From: Azospirillum oryzae
GTDB taxonomy: Bacteria; Pseudomonadota; Alphaproteobacteria; Azospirillales; Azospirillaceae
Direction of reading: 5' to 3'
Assembly (NCBI RefSeq): GCF_008364795.1
Contig: NZ_VTTM01000004.1
Span: 284,770 to 348,769 of the forward strand
Length of the DNA: 64,000 nucleotides
Shown piece after piece: positions 25,822-35,078 of the stretch. A model generated the notes under the pieces. It saw only the letters and a program-made list of their open reading frames with translations, ran no database searches and had not been told where the DNA came from. A program made the translations under genes and the position numbers. Each line of letters starts with the position of its first letter. The first letter of the stretch is position 1.

Positions 25822-26787
25822 GTGGGCCTGCTGATCGATGGACAGTGGCACGACCAGTGGTACGACACCAAAAAGACCGGCGGCGCGTTCGTCCGGACGG
25901 AGGCGCAGTTCCGCGACCGGGTGTCGGCCGACGGCTCTACCCCCTACCCGGCGGAGGCCGGCCGCTATCACCTGATGGTGTCGCTGGCCTGCCCGTGGGC
26001 GCACCGCACCCTGATCTTCCGCAAGCTGAAGCGGCTGGACGAGGTGATCGGCGTCAGCGTCGTCGATCCGCTGATGCTGTCGGATGGCTGGACCTTCGCC
26101 GAACCGGAGCCGGTCACCGGTGCCCGCCGGCTGTACGAAGTCTATCTGAAGGCTAATCCCGCCTACAGCGGCCGTGTGACCGTTCCGGTGCTGTGGGACA
26201 AGAAGACCGGCAGCATCGTGAATAACGAGTCGGCGGAGATCATCCGCATGCTCAACCGCGAGTTCGACGCCTTCACCGACGTGCGCACCGACTTCTGCCC
26301 GCCGGAGCTGGTGGAGGAGATCGACCGTGTCAACGCCTTCGTCTATGACGCCGTCAACAACGGCGTCTACAAGGCCGGCTTCGCCACCTCCCAGGACAAG
26401 TACGAGGCCGCCTTCGACGCGCTGTTCGCCGCGCTGGACGACCTCGACGCCAGGCTGGCGACCCGACGTTGGCTGGCCGGCAACCGCCTGACCGAGGCGG
26501 ATTGGCGCCTGTTCACCACGCTGGCGCGCTTCGACGCCGTCTATGTCGGCCATTTCAAGTGCAATAAGCGGCGGATCGCCGACTATCCGCACCTGTCCGG
26601 CTATCTGCGCGACCTCTATCAGGTGCCGGGCGTGGCGGAGACGGTGAATTTCGACCACATCAAGCGCCACTACTACGGCAGCCACGCCACCATCAACCCG
26701 ACCGGCATCGTGCCGAAGGGGCCGGAGCTGGACCTCGACTCCCCGCACGGCCGTGGCGATCTGGGGCCCGATCCCCTGGAATCGTAA
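25822..26787 (+). CDS. glutathionyl-hydroquinone reductase (GST xi class)
   Basis: 321 aa. Reduces glutathionyl-hydroquinones to hydroquinone using glutathione. The active-site motif is ACPWAHRT with catalytic Cys57, followed by VSVVDPLMLSDGWTF and IVNNESAEIIRML, all typical of the YqjG/PcpF family; length also fits. The start is a GTG with a strong GAGGAGGGAGCC in front. It follows wrbA by 36 bases, so both enzymes of quinone detoxification probably share the LysR-controlled promoter. Confidence 0.93.
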   Translation: MGLLIDGQWHDQWYDTKKTGGAFVRTEAQFRDRVSADGSTPYPAEAGRYHLMVSLACPWAHRTLIFRKLKRLDEVIGVSVVDPLMLSDGWTFAEPEPVTGARRLYEVYLKANPAYSGRVTVPVLWDKKTGSIVNNESAEIIRMLNREFDAFTDVRTDFCPPELVEEIDRVNAFVYDAVNNGVYKAGFATSQDKYEAAFDALFAALDDLDARLATRRWLAGNRLTEADWRLFTTLARFDAVYVGHFKCNKRRIADYPHLSGYLRDLYQVPGVAETVNFDHIKRHYYGSHATINPTGIVPKGPELDLDSPHGRGDLGPDPLES

Positions 26788-26803
26788 CGGATCTCTTCCC
26801 CGG

Positions 26804-26830
26804 CGGTTGTCGATAAGAGAACGACAACCG
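26804..26830 (+). promoter_or_regulatory. 9-bp inverted repeat upstream of the small secreted protein gene
   Basis: CGGTTGTCG and CGACAACCG flank a 9-base loop. The repeat starts 17 bases after the hydroquinone reductase stop and ends 20 bases before the ATG at 26850. No U-run follows, so it may be a weak terminator, an mRNA structure or an operator. Confidence 0.45.
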
Positions 26831-26849
26831 CATGAAGGGGATACGTCCG

Positions 26850-27221
26850 ATGCGTACAGTCATCCTGGCGGCCGCGGCCGTCCTGGTCGTCTCGTCACCG
26901 GCGCTGGCCCAGACCGGCCAATCTCAAAATGGGCAATCGCAGAGCGGATGGGGCGGGGCGCTCGACCAGCTGAACCGCACCGTCAATCCCAACGCCTATC
27001 CGCAGGACCGCAATGACCGCGCGGCCGACGAGCGCGACGTGAACCGCGACGGCCGCCGCCAGGAAGGATCGTCCGGCAATCGCCGCGGCAATGCCTACGG
27101 CGATTATTCCGACCGTGACCTGCGCAACCAGTATGAACGGCTGAGCGAGGAACAGCGCCAGATCCGGCAGAACCGCCGCGCCATCGAAGACGAGATGGAC
27201 CGCCGCGGCATCAGCCGCTGA
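26850..27221 (+). CDS. small exported hydrophilic protein
   Basis: 123 aa with a clear signal peptide (MRTVILAAAAVLVVSSPALA, then QTG). The mature part is Gln/Asn/Arg/Asp-rich and probably disordered, ending in a charged helix (NQYERLSEEQRQIRQNRRAI). AAGGGG nine bases upstream supports the ATG at 26850 over one at 26832. No family recognised; periplasmic location predicted. It converges on the next minus-strand gene with 13 bases between the stops. Confidence 0.75.
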   Translation: MRTVILAAAAVLVVSSPALAQTGQSQNGQSQSGWGGALDQLNRTVNPNAYPQDRNDRAADERDVNRDGRRQEGSSGNRRGNAYGDYSDRDLRNQYERLSEEQRQIRQNRRAIEDEMDRRGISR

Positions 27222-27234
27222 GCAGAGACTGCCG

Positions 27235-27609
27235 TCAGGGCTTGTAGCAGCGGGCCATGTCTTCCGGGCTGCCCATCGCCTCGCACTGGAAGCCGTTGGA
27301 GAATTTGAAGCGAAGCGGGCCGGTCTTGCGGACGCTGACCACCGGCTTCTTGCCCGCATCCTGGAATTCCACCCAGGCGGAGCTGTCGAAGCGGGTCTGC
27401 AGCCCGTTGCTCAGCTGCACGCGGCCCTGACGGTCCTTGATGATCTGGACCCCGGTGTTGAACAGCAGGTTGGGGCCGTCGGCCTTCGCCGACAGGCCGT
27501 TGGTGCAGTTCACCCCCTCCGGCTTGACCGCGACGCATTCGAAGGGATGCGGCTGGCCGGCGGTGAGGACCATGGCATAGACGGCGATTTCCAGGACATT
27601 CATCGACAT
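27235..27609 (-). CDS. hypothetical small protein
   Basis: 124 aa. It starts with a short hydrophobic stretch (LEIAVYAMVLTAG), then a mostly beta-strand-like region with four Cys (PFECVAVK, GVNCTNG, FQCEAMG, ARCYKP) that could form two disulphides if the protein is exported. Codon use is like that of the neighbours. No known domain recognised. Confidence 0.7.
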   Translation of the reverse strand: MSMNVLEIAVYAMVLTAGQPHPFECVAVKPEGVNCTNGLSAKADGPNLLFNTGVQIIKDRQGRVQLSNGLQTRFDSSAWVEFQDAGKKPVVSVRKTGPLRFKFSNGFQCEAMGSPEDMARCYKP

Positions 27610-27845
27610 GGGCGTGCACCAGCGGGAAGGCGGCGGGTCCCGCCCGTCTTACCGACCATCTGGTTACGAAAGATATAATGTCGCGCATGCGGTCGAATCT
27701 TGCGCCTGAACCCCTGCCGGGCTCCCGGCCGGCACCCTGTCCGCCTTCCCGGGCCGACCGGCGCCTGGACTTGCGCGCCCGGGACCGGTAGAAGCGGTGG
27801 CAAAGGCCAAGTGCTTCTTCAGCCACAGGGGGCGGGCGCAATCCC

Positions 27846-29840
27846 ATGACGTTCCAACAGCGTTTGATCCTGCTGGTCACCGGTCTGGTGCTGCTGGCGA
27901 TCGCGGCGGTCACCACGACGATGGCCTGGACGACGCGCGCCGCCCTGACCGAGCGGATCGAGGCGGAGGCGCGGCTGACCGCCGGCCTGCTCGCGCGTGG
28001 AGCCGCCCAGGCCCGCGACATCCCGCAGGAGGTCGACGCCCTGCTGTCCGAACGGCTGCTGTCGGAAGCGACCCTGACCGCCCATCTGGTGGCGATGGCG
28101 GAAGCGGCGAAGCAGTCGCCGCGCGCCATCAACGACCGGCTGAAGCAGATCGCCGAAACCGGCGGCCCGGACGAGATGTGGATCACCGACAACCGCGGCC
28201 GGGCCTATCTGCACAATCTCGCCGGTCCCGACCCGGTCTTCGGCCAGGACGCCAAGGGCGGGCCGCGCCACGGCGCCTATGCCGGCCTGCTGAACCGCTC
28301 CCCCGCGTCGGTGGTTTCCGAACCGGCGATGGAGAACGGCCGGCTGATGAAGTTCGCCGGCGTGACCGGCGTCGACAAGCCGCGCATCGTCCAGGTCGGC
28401 ACCGACGTGCGGCGCCTCGCCGACATCGTGCGCAACGCCGGCACCGACGGCCTGATCGACGGGCTGCTCGCCACCCGCGCGGTGGAAGGGGCATGGCTGC
28501 TCGACCGCGACGGGCGTGTGCTGGCCCGTGGGGCGGTGATGGGTGACGGGGCCGGCGGCCCGCTGTCCGACGCCGACACCGCGGCGGCGAAGGCGGTGGT
28601 GCCGGGTGGCGACGTGGCGATCCGCGTGTCGGGCAACAGCATGCTGGCGCTGGCGCCGATCCGTTACGCCGGCCCCGCCACCGCCGCGGGTTCGGCTGCG
28701 GGCGTGCCGACGGTCGCGGTGGTTCGGGTTCCCTATACGGAGCCGGGGGCGATGCTGAGCCGCCAGCTGAAGATCGGCGGTCTGGTCGGCGTCCTCGTGC
28801 TGGCGCTGGGCGTCTATGCCTGCGTGCGCTTCGCCCGCGACCAGATGGCGCCGGTGGAGCGGTTGGGCGAGGCGGTCAAGGCGGTCGAGGCCGGCCGTTT
28901 CAACCCCTTCACCCTGAACGAGGCGGCCGACCGCGACGACGAGTTCGGCCGGCTGTCGCGCGTCTTCCGCCGCATGGCGATGGAGGCGAGCGCACGCGAG
29001 GAGACGCTCGACGCCCAGCTGGTCATGCGCGGGGCGGAGCTGGAGACCAAGACGGAGAAGCTGGCCGCCGCCGAACAGCTGATCGAGGAGGAACAGCGCG
29101 CCGCCCGCGACGTGCAGTCCAACCTGCTGCCCCGCCAGCTTCCGGTCGGCCGCGACAGCCAGTTCTACGGCATGCTGCTGCCGGGCCATACCGTCAGCGG
29201 CGACTTCTATGACGTGGTCGAACTGGACGACCGGCACAGCCTGCTGGTCACCGCCGGCGTGTCGGGCGGCGGCGTGCCGGCGGCCTTCCTGATGCTGATG
29301 GTGCGCGGCGCCATCCGCGAAGCCGCCCGTCCCGGCGTCGGCCCGGCGGCGATCCTGACCCTTGCGAACGAGCGGCTGTGCGGCGAAAGCCCCTTCAACG
29401 GCTTCGCCGCCGTCTTCGTCGCTGTCTATGACCGTGTGGCCGGCACACTGGTCCATGCCGCCGCCGGTCATCGCGGCGCCTGCCGCATCACCGCCGATGG
29501 CGGGGTGGAGTTCCTGACCGCCGCCGGCGGCCTGGCGCTGGGTGTCCGCCGTGGCGCGCCCTATGCCGAAGCGACGGTGACGCTCAACCAGGACGAGACG
29601 CTCTTCCTGTGCACCGATGGCGTGCTGCGCTCCATCGACGGCCAGCGCGAGCCCTTCGGCGAGGAGCGGCTTGCCGCCGCCCTTGCCCACAGCCGCGGCA
29701 TGTCCGCCCGCGACCGCACCGAACTGGTCCTGCGCAGCGTGCAGTCCCATGTGGGGGCGGACGGCCTGATCGCCGGCGATCTGGTCTGCCTCGTCATGCG
29801 CCGCCTGCTGCCGGTTACGGAGGCGGCGGAGGCGGTTTGA
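27846..29840 (+). CDS. membrane sensor with HAMP and SpoIIE/PP2C-like phosphatase domain
   Basis: 664 aa. Two transmembrane helices (LILLVTGLVLLAIAAVTTT near the N-terminus and IGGLVGVLVLALGVYACVRF near residue 310) flank a periplasmic sensor region. A HAMP segment and a coiled coil lead into an RsbU/SpoIIE-type PP2C domain from about residue 425. Metal-site motifs SGDFYDV (Asp453), CTDGVLRS and AGDLVCLVM are kept, but the usual DVSGxG motif reads AGVSGGG, with Gly471 where the metal-binding Asp should be. Such proteins normally dephosphorylate anti-sigma antagonists; no partner gene is adjacent. The substitution makes catalytic activity uncertain. Confidence 0.88.
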   Translation: MTFQQRLILLVTGLVLLAIAAVTTTMAWTTRAALTERIEAEARLTAGLLARGAAQARDIPQEVDALLSERLLSEATLTAHLVAMAEAAKQSPRAINDRLKQIAETGGPDEMWITDNRGRAYLHNLAGPDPVFGQDAKGGPRHGAYAGLLNRSPASVVSEPAMENGRLMKFAGVTGVDKPRIVQVGTDVRRLADIVRNAGTDGLIDGLLATRAVEGAWLLDRDGRVLARGAVMGDGAGGPLSDADTAAAKAVVPGGDVAIRVSGNSMLALAPIRYAGPATAAGSAAGVPTVAVVRVPYTEPGAMLSRQLKIGGLVGVLVLALGVYACVRFARDQMAPVERLGEAVKAVEAGRFNPFTLNEAADRDDEFGRLSRVFRRMAMEASAREETLDAQLVMRGAELETKTEKLAAAEQLIEEEQRAARDVQSNLLPRQLPVGRDSQFYGMLLPGHTVSGDFYDVVELDDRHSLLVTAGVSGGGVPAAFLMLMVRGAIREAARPGVGPAAILTLANERLCGESPFNGFAAVFVAVYDRVAGTLVHAAAGHRGACRITADGGVEFLTAAGGLALGVRRGAPYAEATVTLNQDETLFLCTDGVLRSIDGQREPFGEERLAAALAHSRGMSARDRTELVLRSVQSHVGADGLIAGDLVCLVMRRLLPVTEAAEAV

Positions 29841-29880
29841 AGGCGGAGTGTCGGCTGCCGCTTTCCCGAACAAACACTTG

Positions 29881-29920
29881 TCCCCTCCCCCGCCCAGCGG
29901 GGGAAGGTTAGGGTGGGGGC
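29881..29920. repeat. REP-like palindromic extragenic element, copy 1
   Basis: A GC-rich palindrome (CCCCCGC-CCA-GCGGGGG core at 29887-29903) followed by AAGGTTAGGGTGGGGGC, located between two convergent genes. The same layout, a CCCTCCCCCG stem followed by GGGTGGGGGC, recurs near 56936, and a related CTCTCCCG palindrome occurs near 46598. The location fits a transcript end-stabilising or bidirectional terminator element. Confidence 0.7.
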
Positions 29921-29945
29921 ACCCGAAGCCCGAACTTAACCACCC

Positions 29946-31100
29946 CTACCGCTTCTCCCGCGCCCGAGACGCCGTCTCCCGCTCCAGCCTCTCGCGCAGG
30001 AAGGCCAGCACCGCGGCCTCTTCGCCGCTGAGGCCCGCCAGTTCGTTGCGCAGCTCGGCCTCGACCTCGCGCTTCAGCGACTCCAGCAGGGCGCCTTCCA
30101 GATAGGCGTCCAGCACCTCGGGGTGGACGTAGCTCTTGCGGCAGACGCTGGGGGTGTTGCCCAGGCGGGTGGCGACCTGCTCGATGGCGCGGGTGACGTT
30201 GCGCTTGGCGGCGCTGGCGCTGTCGAAGCTCTCGAACTCCCGCAACGCCATCGCGGCCAGCACGGTGCCGGCCCAGGTGCGGAAGTCCTTGGCGGTGAAA
30301 TCGGCGCCGGTCGCCTCGCGCAGATAGGCGTTGACGTCGCCGGAGGTCACGGCGTGGCGCTGGCCGTCGGCATCGAGATACTGGAACAGCTCGTCGCCCG
30401 GCACGTCGCGGCAGGCGGCGACGACGCGCGCCAGCCGGCGGTCGCGCAACGAGACGTTCCATTCCTTGCCCGACTTGCCCTTGAAGGAGAAGCGGACCTC
30501 CGACCCCTCGATCTCGGTGTGGCCGTCGCGCAGCGTGGTCAGGCCGTAGCTCTTGTTCTCGCGGGCATAGCTCTCGTTGCCGACGCGGATCAGCGTGGTC
30601 TCCAGCAGCCGGACCACGGCGGCCAGCACCTTCTCCCGCGGCAGACCGCGGCGGCCGAGGTCGGCATTCACCCGCTCGCGCAGATGCGGCAGGGCGCGGC
30701 AGAAATCCAGCATGCGGCCGAATTTGGTGCCCTCGCGCAGCTCGGTCCAGCGGCGGTGGTAGCGGTACTGCTTGCGCCCCTTGGCGTCGCGGCCGGTCGC
30801 CTGCAGGTGGCCGTCGGGATCGGGGCAGATCCAGACGTCGCGGTAGGCGGGCGGGATCGCCAGCTTGCGGATGCGCGCCAGCGTGTCCTCCTCCGTCACT
30901 GCGACTCCGTCGGGCCGGAGGTAGCGGAAGCCCTTGCCGCAGCGCCGCCGCCGGATACCGGGCATCTCGTCGGTGCTGTAGGTCAGCCCGGCGCAGGCGG
31001 CTTCCTGCTCGGGCGAGGGGGTGTCCGCGTCGGGGGAGACCGCATCGGACGGGGCCAGATCGGATGGGGCCAGATCGGATGGGGGGAGCGTGCTGTCCAT
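29946..31100 (-). CDS. DNA topoisomerase IB (poxvirus/bacterial type)
   Basis: 384 aa. Relaxes supercoils through a 3'-phosphotyrosyl intermediate. The N-terminal domain contains IRRRRCGKGFRYLRPDG and IPPAYRDVWICPDPDGHLQ. The catalytic domain shows RVGNESYARENKSYGLTTL, FSFKGKSGKEW, KDFRTWAGTVLA and the active-site Tyr324 in CRKSYVHPEV, so all catalytic residues appear present. The start at ATG 31100 is preferred over a TTG at 31121. The first residues contain a repeated PSDLA unit encoded by a short tandem repeat (about 31049-31085), a likely disordered tail. Confidence 0.93.
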   Translation of the reverse strand: MDSTLPPSDLAPSDLAPSDAVSPDADTPSPEQEAACAGLTYSTDEMPGIRRRRCGKGFRYLRPDGVAVTEEDTLARIRKLAIPPAYRDVWICPDPDGHLQATGRDAKGRKQYRYHRRWTELREGTKFGRMLDFCRALPHLRERVNADLGRRGLPREKVLAAVVRLLETTLIRVGNESYARENKSYGLTTLRDGHTEIEGSEVRFSFKGKSGKEWNVSLRDRRLARVVAACRDVPGDELFQYLDADGQRHAVTSGDVNAYLREATGADFTAKDFRTWAGTVLAAMALREFESFDSASAAKRNVTRAIEQVATRLGNTPSVCRKSYVHPEVLDAYLEGALLESLKREVEAELRNELAGLSGEEAAVLAFLRERLERETASRAREKR

Positions 31101-31151
31101 AGCCCCATCAACGGCCGGCAAGGGGATTGGTTGCCGCTACCCCCTTCGGAG

Positions 31152-31179
31152 AGGGTTTCTTCGCAGTTGCAAAAACCCT
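31152..31179 (+). promoter_or_regulatory. AGGGTTT/AAACCCT inverted repeat in the divergent intergenic region
   Basis: A 7-bp perfect inverted repeat with a 14-base centre, lying between the topoisomerase gene (minus strand) and the small gene at 31231 (plus strand). The AT-rich centre is unusual locally. It is either an operator or a leader hairpin. Confidence 0.3.
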
Positions 31180-31230
31180 ATCCTGGCGCAGCCAGACCAT
31201 CGGCCAGAAACACGAACGGAGTGCTTGAGC

Positions 31231-31560
31231 ATGGACCGCAAGCCGGACGAGACGACGCTGACCGCCCATCTGCCGAACCTGGAAATCCAGATCCGCCACC
31301 GCGAGGCCGGCGACGATGGGGCGGAGGTGATCGCCATCCAGTTCCGTGCCACCCCATCCTTCGACGCTGTGGCCAAGCTGCTTGCCCCCAGCCTGATGAC
31401 CCCGCTGCTGCTGGCCGGCCCCGTCGGCGGGAAGCCGGGTGCCGACCCGATGGCGGCGGCGGCCGGCATGGCCGAACTGTGGATGGCGCCGATGCGGCTG
31501 TGGGGCGAGATGGTGCGGCAGGCCTGGGCGCCCTGGGTTCAGATAGGGCAGCGCCGCTAG
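31231..31560 (+). CDS. hypothetical protein
   Basis: 109 aa, soluble, no signal peptide. It begins MDRKPDETTLTAHLPNLEIQ and has a beta-strand pattern followed by an Ala/Met/Trp-rich amphipathic C-terminal helix (AELWMAPMRLWGEMVRQAW). CGGAG lies 10 bases before the ATG. It converges on hemF. No family recognised. Confidence 0.65.
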   Translation: MDRKPDETTLTAHLPNLEIQIRHREAGDDGAEVIAIQFRATPSFDAVAKLLAPSLMTPLLLAGPVGGKPGADPMAAAAGMAELWMAPMRLWGEMVRQAWAPWVQIGQRR

Positions 31561-31575
31561 GTCTGGGCCTTCAGG

Positions 31576-32463
31576 TCACGGCCACTTCACCTCGGGCGGC
31601 AAGCTCATCAGGATCGCCTCGGTGTTGCCGCCGGTCTTCAGGCCGAAGGTGGTGCCGCGGTCGTAGAGCAGGTTGAACTCGACGTACCGGCCGCGGCGGA
31701 CCAGCTGGTGCTCGCGCTGCTCGGCGGTCCAGGGCCGGTTCATGTGCCGGCGGACCAGCGCGGCGTAGCTGTCAAGGAAGGCGGTGCCGACATCGCGGGT
31801 GAAGGCGAAATCGGCCTCCCAGTCGCCCGACTCGAGATTGTCGAAGAAGATGCCGCCGACACCGCGCGCCTCGTCCCGGTGAGGCAGGTAGAAATAGCGG
31901 TCGCACCACTCCTTGTAGCGCGGGTAATAGTCCGGGTCGTGGCGGTCGCAGGCGGCGCGCAGGCCGGCATGGAAGTCGTCGGTGTCCCGGTCGTCCGGGA
32001 TCATCGGCGTCAGGTCGGCGCCGCCGCCGAACCAGCCCTTGGTCGTCACGATGTGGCGGGTGTTCATGTGGGTGGCCGGCACCAGCGGCGAGCGCATGTG
32101 CGCCACCAGACTGATCCCCGCCGCCCAGAACGCGCCGGTCTCGGCCGCACCGGGGATGTTGGCGCGGAATTCCGGGCTGAAGGTGCCGTGGACGGTCGAG
32201 ATGTTGACCCCGACCTTCTCGAACACCCGGCCCTTCATCACCGACATGGTGCCGCCGCCGCCCTCGCCGCCGGCATGATCCGGACGGGTCCAGCTCTTGC
32301 GCTCGAACCGGCCGGGCGGCAGGTCGGCATGGGTGCCGGTCAGCTCGTCCTCCAGCGTCTCGAAGGCGGCGCAGATGCGGTCGCGCAACTCCTGGAACCA
32401 GGCGGCGGCGCGGGCCTTGCGGTCTTCGATGATACTGGGGTCGGCTGACGTGGCGGCTGTCAT
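31576..32463 (-). CDS. hemF: oxygen-dependent coproporphyrinogen III oxidase
   Basis: 295 aa, usual length. Converts coproporphyrinogen III to protoporphyrinogen IX in haem synthesis, in the cytosol, using O2. Conserved blocks are plain: [71 protein letters not shown] and [15 protein letters not shown]. The start overlaps the trmL stop by four bases (ATGA), so the two are translationally coupled. Confidence 0.97.
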   Translation of the reverse strand: MTAATSADPSIIEDRKARAAAWFQELRDRICAAFETLEDELTGTHADLPPGRFERKSWTRPDHAGGEGGGGTMSVMKGRVFEKVGVNISTVHGTFSPEFRANIPGAAETGAFWAAGISLVAHMRSPLVPATHMNTRHIVTTKGWFGGGADLTPMIPDDRDTDDFHAGLRAACDRHDPDYYPRYKEWCDRYFYLPHRDEARGVGGIFFDNLESGDWEADFAFTRDVGTAFLDSYAALVRRHMNRPWTAEQREHQLVRRGRYVEFNLLYDRGTTFGLKTGGNTEAILMSLPPEVKWP

Positions 32464-32972
32464 GGCGTTTCCGGCTGTGCGGGAGCGTATGCGGCGAATG
32501 CGGCAGTCTGCCGCATGGCCTCACCCAACACCATCGCTGCGCTGACCGCAACGTTCAAGGAGCGGGCGGGCGGCACCATCGGGATCACCAGCCGGGCGTC
32601 GGCGGCGTCATGGACCTCGTCGGGCACTCCGGCGCTCTCGCGGCCGACCAGGATGCGGTCGCCGGGGGCGAAGCGGAAGTCGGTGTAGGGGATCGCCGCC
32701 CGCGTGGTCAGCAGCACCAGCCGTCCGGCCTGCGGCGCCGCGCGGTACGCGGACCACGAGCTGTGCCGTACCCAGTCGAGATGGTCCAGATAGTCCATCC
32801 CGGCGCGCCGCAACCGGCGGTCATCCAGCACGAAGCCGCAGGGTTCGATCAGGTCGAGCGCGACGCCGAGCCCCGCCGCGAGTCGCATCAGGGTCCCCGC
32901 ATTCTGCGGAATGTCGGGTTCGAACAGCACAAGGCGCAACGCGGGCCTTGCTTCGAAGTGTTTGTTTTGCAT
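32460..32972 (-). CDS. trmL: tRNA (cytidine(34)-2'-O)-methyltransferase TrmL
   Basis: 170 aa SPOUT-fold methyltransferase that 2'-O-methylates the wobble base of certain tRNA-Leu species. Family landmarks: [19 protein letters not shown] at the N-terminus, [25 protein letters not shown] and [19 protein letters not shown], the trefoil-knot SAM site. ATG 32972 (MQNKHF) matches the normal protein start; a longer frame upstream has no family match. The 239 bases between this gene and petA hold the two divergent promoters; no sharper motif could be assigned there. Confidence 0.95.
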   Translation of the reverse strand: MQNKHFEARPALRLVLFEPDIPQNAGTLMRLAAGLGVALDLIEPCGFVLDDRRLRRAGMDYLDHLDWVRHSSWSAYRAAPQAGRLVLLTTRAAIPYTDFRFAPGDRILVGRESAGVPDEVHDAADARLVIPMVPPARSLNVAVSAAMVLGEAMRQTAAFAAYAPAQPETP

Positions 32973-33211
32973 ACAAATGTTCTTGCCCTTCGCACACGCG
33001 ACAAATTGTCCCCCGGCCAAGGACTTTTCAAGATGTCGACGCGACGGTATACCGCAGGTCTGAATCCGGAGATACCCACTCCGGACCGACGCGGCATGCC
33101 TGAGGGTTTTCCTTCCGGCGGGCGGGCTAGCCGCGTCTTGCAGTATTACGGTCCATCGGTCGTCCGGCGCGGGCAAAGGGCGTCGGGCATGCCTTGAGGA
33201 GAAACAGGCTT

Positions 33212-33781
33212 ATGGCTCAGACCACGCATCCGCCCGGGACGGGTGGCCACGCGGCCTCCGGCGGCGAGGGGGGTTCCCGCCGCGATTTTCTGTATCTTGC
33301 CACCGGTGCGGTCGGCGTCGTCGGGGCGGCCTCGGCGGCTTGGCCCTTCATCGACAGCCTGAACCCGGCGGCCGACACCCTGGCGCTCGCCTCCATCGAC
33401 GTCGATCTGGCCCCCGTGGCCGTCGGCCAGGCGATCACGGTCACCTGGCGCGGAAAGCCTGTCTTTGTCCGCCACCGCACCGCCGAAGAGATCGAGTCCG
33501 CCAAGACGGTCAATCTGGGCGATCTGCGCGATCCGGTTGCCGACGATGCCCGCGTGAAGAAGCCGGAATGGCTGATCGTCATCGGCATCTGCACGCATCT
33601 GGGCTGTGTGCCGCTCGGGCAGAAGGTCACCGATCCGCGCGGCGACTATGGCGGGTGGTTCTGCCCCTGCCACGGCTCGCACTACGACACCGCTGGGCGC
33701 ATCCGCAAGGGCCCGGCCCCCGCCAACCTTGTCCTTCCGACGTACGCCTTCACCGGCGATACCAAGATCCGGCTCGGTTAA
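33212..33781 (+). CDS. petA: ubiquinol-cytochrome c reductase Rieske iron-sulphur subunit
   Basis: 189 aa. The N-terminus carries a twin-arginine signal anchor ([19 protein letters not shown]). The [2Fe-2S] ligands are intact: Cys127-T-His129 in CTHLGC and Cys151/Cys153-His154 in CPCHGSHYD; note the CPCHG arrangement typical of bc1 Rieske proteins. It passes electrons from quinol to cytochrome c1 at the periplasmic face of complex III. GAGGAGA lies ahead of the ATG. First gene of petABC. Confidence 0.97.
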   Translation: MAQTTHPPGTGGHAASGGEGGSRRDFLYLATGAVGVVGAASAAWPFIDSLNPAADTLALASIDVDLAPVAVGQAITVTWRGKPVFVRHRTAEEIESAKTVNLGDLRDPVADDARVKKPEWLIVIGICTHLGCVPLGQKVTDPRGDYGGWFCPCHGSHYDTAGRIRKGPAPANLVLPTYAFTGDTKIRLG

Positions 33782-33809
33782 GCGGCCCAACGGTTCTGGA
33801 GACCCCGAG

Positions 33810-35078
33810 ATGGCTCAGGTTCAAGCCACCAAGTTCAAGAATCCGGTCGTGAACTGGATCGACAGCCGCCTGCCGATCTTCACGATGCTGGATCACGAGT
33901 ACAACCACTACCCGATGCCGCGGAACGTCAACTATCTGTGGGCGTTCGGTGCCATTGCCGGCATCATGCTGGTCATCATGATCGCCACCGGCCTGTTCCT
34001 GGCGATGCAGTACTCGTCGCACACCTCGCTGGCCTTCAATTCGGTCGAGCGCATCATGCGCGACGTGAATTACGGCTGGCTGCTGCGCTATGTGCACGCC
34101 AACGGCGCGTCGATGTTCTTCATCGCCGTCTACATCCACATGTTCCGCGGCATGTATTACGGCTCCTACAAGGCGCCGCGCGAGATCCTGTGGATCCTGG
34201 GCGTCATCATCTTCCTCGTCATGATGGGCACCGCCTTCATGGGCTATGTGCTGCCCTGGGGCCAGATGAGCTTCTGGGGCGCCACCGTCATCACGAACCT
34301 GTTCTCTGCCTTCCCGATCGTCGGCGATCCCATCGTCACGCTGCTGTGGGGCGGCTTCTCGGTCGACAACCCGACGCTGAACCGCTTCTTCGCGCTGCAT
34401 TTCCTGCTGCCCTTCGTCCTGCTGGGTCTGGTGATCCTGCATACGGCGGCGCTGCATGTCTGCGGTTCGAACAACCCGCTCGGCATCGAGCCCAAGGGGC
34501 CGCAGGACACCGTTCCGTTCAACCCCTACGTGACGGTCAAGGACGGCTTCGCCGTGGTGATCTTCCTGATCATCTACGCGGTGTTCGTGTTCTTCATGCC
34601 GAACTACATGGGCCATCCGGACAACTACATTCCGGCCAACCCGCTGGTGACCCCGGCGCACATCGTTCCGGAATGGTACTTCCTGCCCTTCTACGCCATG
34701 CTGCGCGCGATCCCGGACAAGCTGGGCGGCGTGCTGGCGATGTTCGGCTCGATTGCGCTGCTGGCCTTCCTGCCGTGGCTCGACCGCTCCAAGATCCGCA
34801 GCTGCAAGTTCCGCCCGATCTACCGCCAGTTCTTCTGGATCCTGGCGATCGACGCCCTGATCCTGGGCTATGCCGGTTCGCAGCCGGCCGAGGGGTCGTG
34901 GCTGCTGATCGCGCGTATCGGCACCGCCTACTACTTCTTCCACTTCCTGATCCTGCTGCCGTTGCTGGGCAAGCTGGAGCGCACGCCTCCGCTTCCCACC
35001 AGCATCTCCGAGTCCGTTCTGAAGGGCGGTGGTGGCATCGCCGCCGGCGCCCATGCCAAGCCGATGGAGAAGGCCTGA
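33810..35078 (+). CDS. petB: cytochrome b of the bc1 complex
   Basis: 422 aa polytopic protein. Haem-ligand histidines occur in pairs in helices B and D ([20 protein letters not shown] and [19 protein letters not shown], given here each as 20 residues or fewer), and the quinol-site PEWY motif is present ([19 protein letters not shown]). Length fits the alphaproteobacterial form with eight helices. It is separated from petA by 28 bases and its stop overlaps the petC start (TGATG). Confidence 0.97.
   Translation: MAQVQATKFKNPVVNWIDSRLPIFTMLDHEYNHYPMPRNVNYLWAFGAIAGIMLVIMIATGLFLAMQYSSHTSLAFNSVERIMRDVNYGWLLRYVHANGASMFFIAVYIHMFRGMYYGSYKAPREILWILGVIIFLVMMGTAFMGYVLPWGQMSFWGATVITNLFSAFPIVGDPIVTLLWGGFSVDNPTLNRFFALHFLLPFVLLGLVILHTAALHVCGSNNPLGIEPKGPQDTVPFNPYVTVKDGFAVVIFLIIYAVFVFFMPNYMGHPDNYIPANPLVTPAHIVPEWYFLPFYAMLRAIPDKLGGVLAMFGSIALLAFLPWLDRSKIRSCKFRPIYRQFFWILAIDALILGYAGSQPAEGSWLLIARIGTAYYFFHFLILLPLLGKLERTPPLPTSISESVLKGGGGIAAGAHAKPMEKA

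Noticed and set aside
27674-27679. TATAAT box upstream of the HAMP/SpoIIE gene
   Set aside because: No acceptable -35 element at 16-18 bases and 166 bases from the start codon; chance occurrence cannot be excluded.
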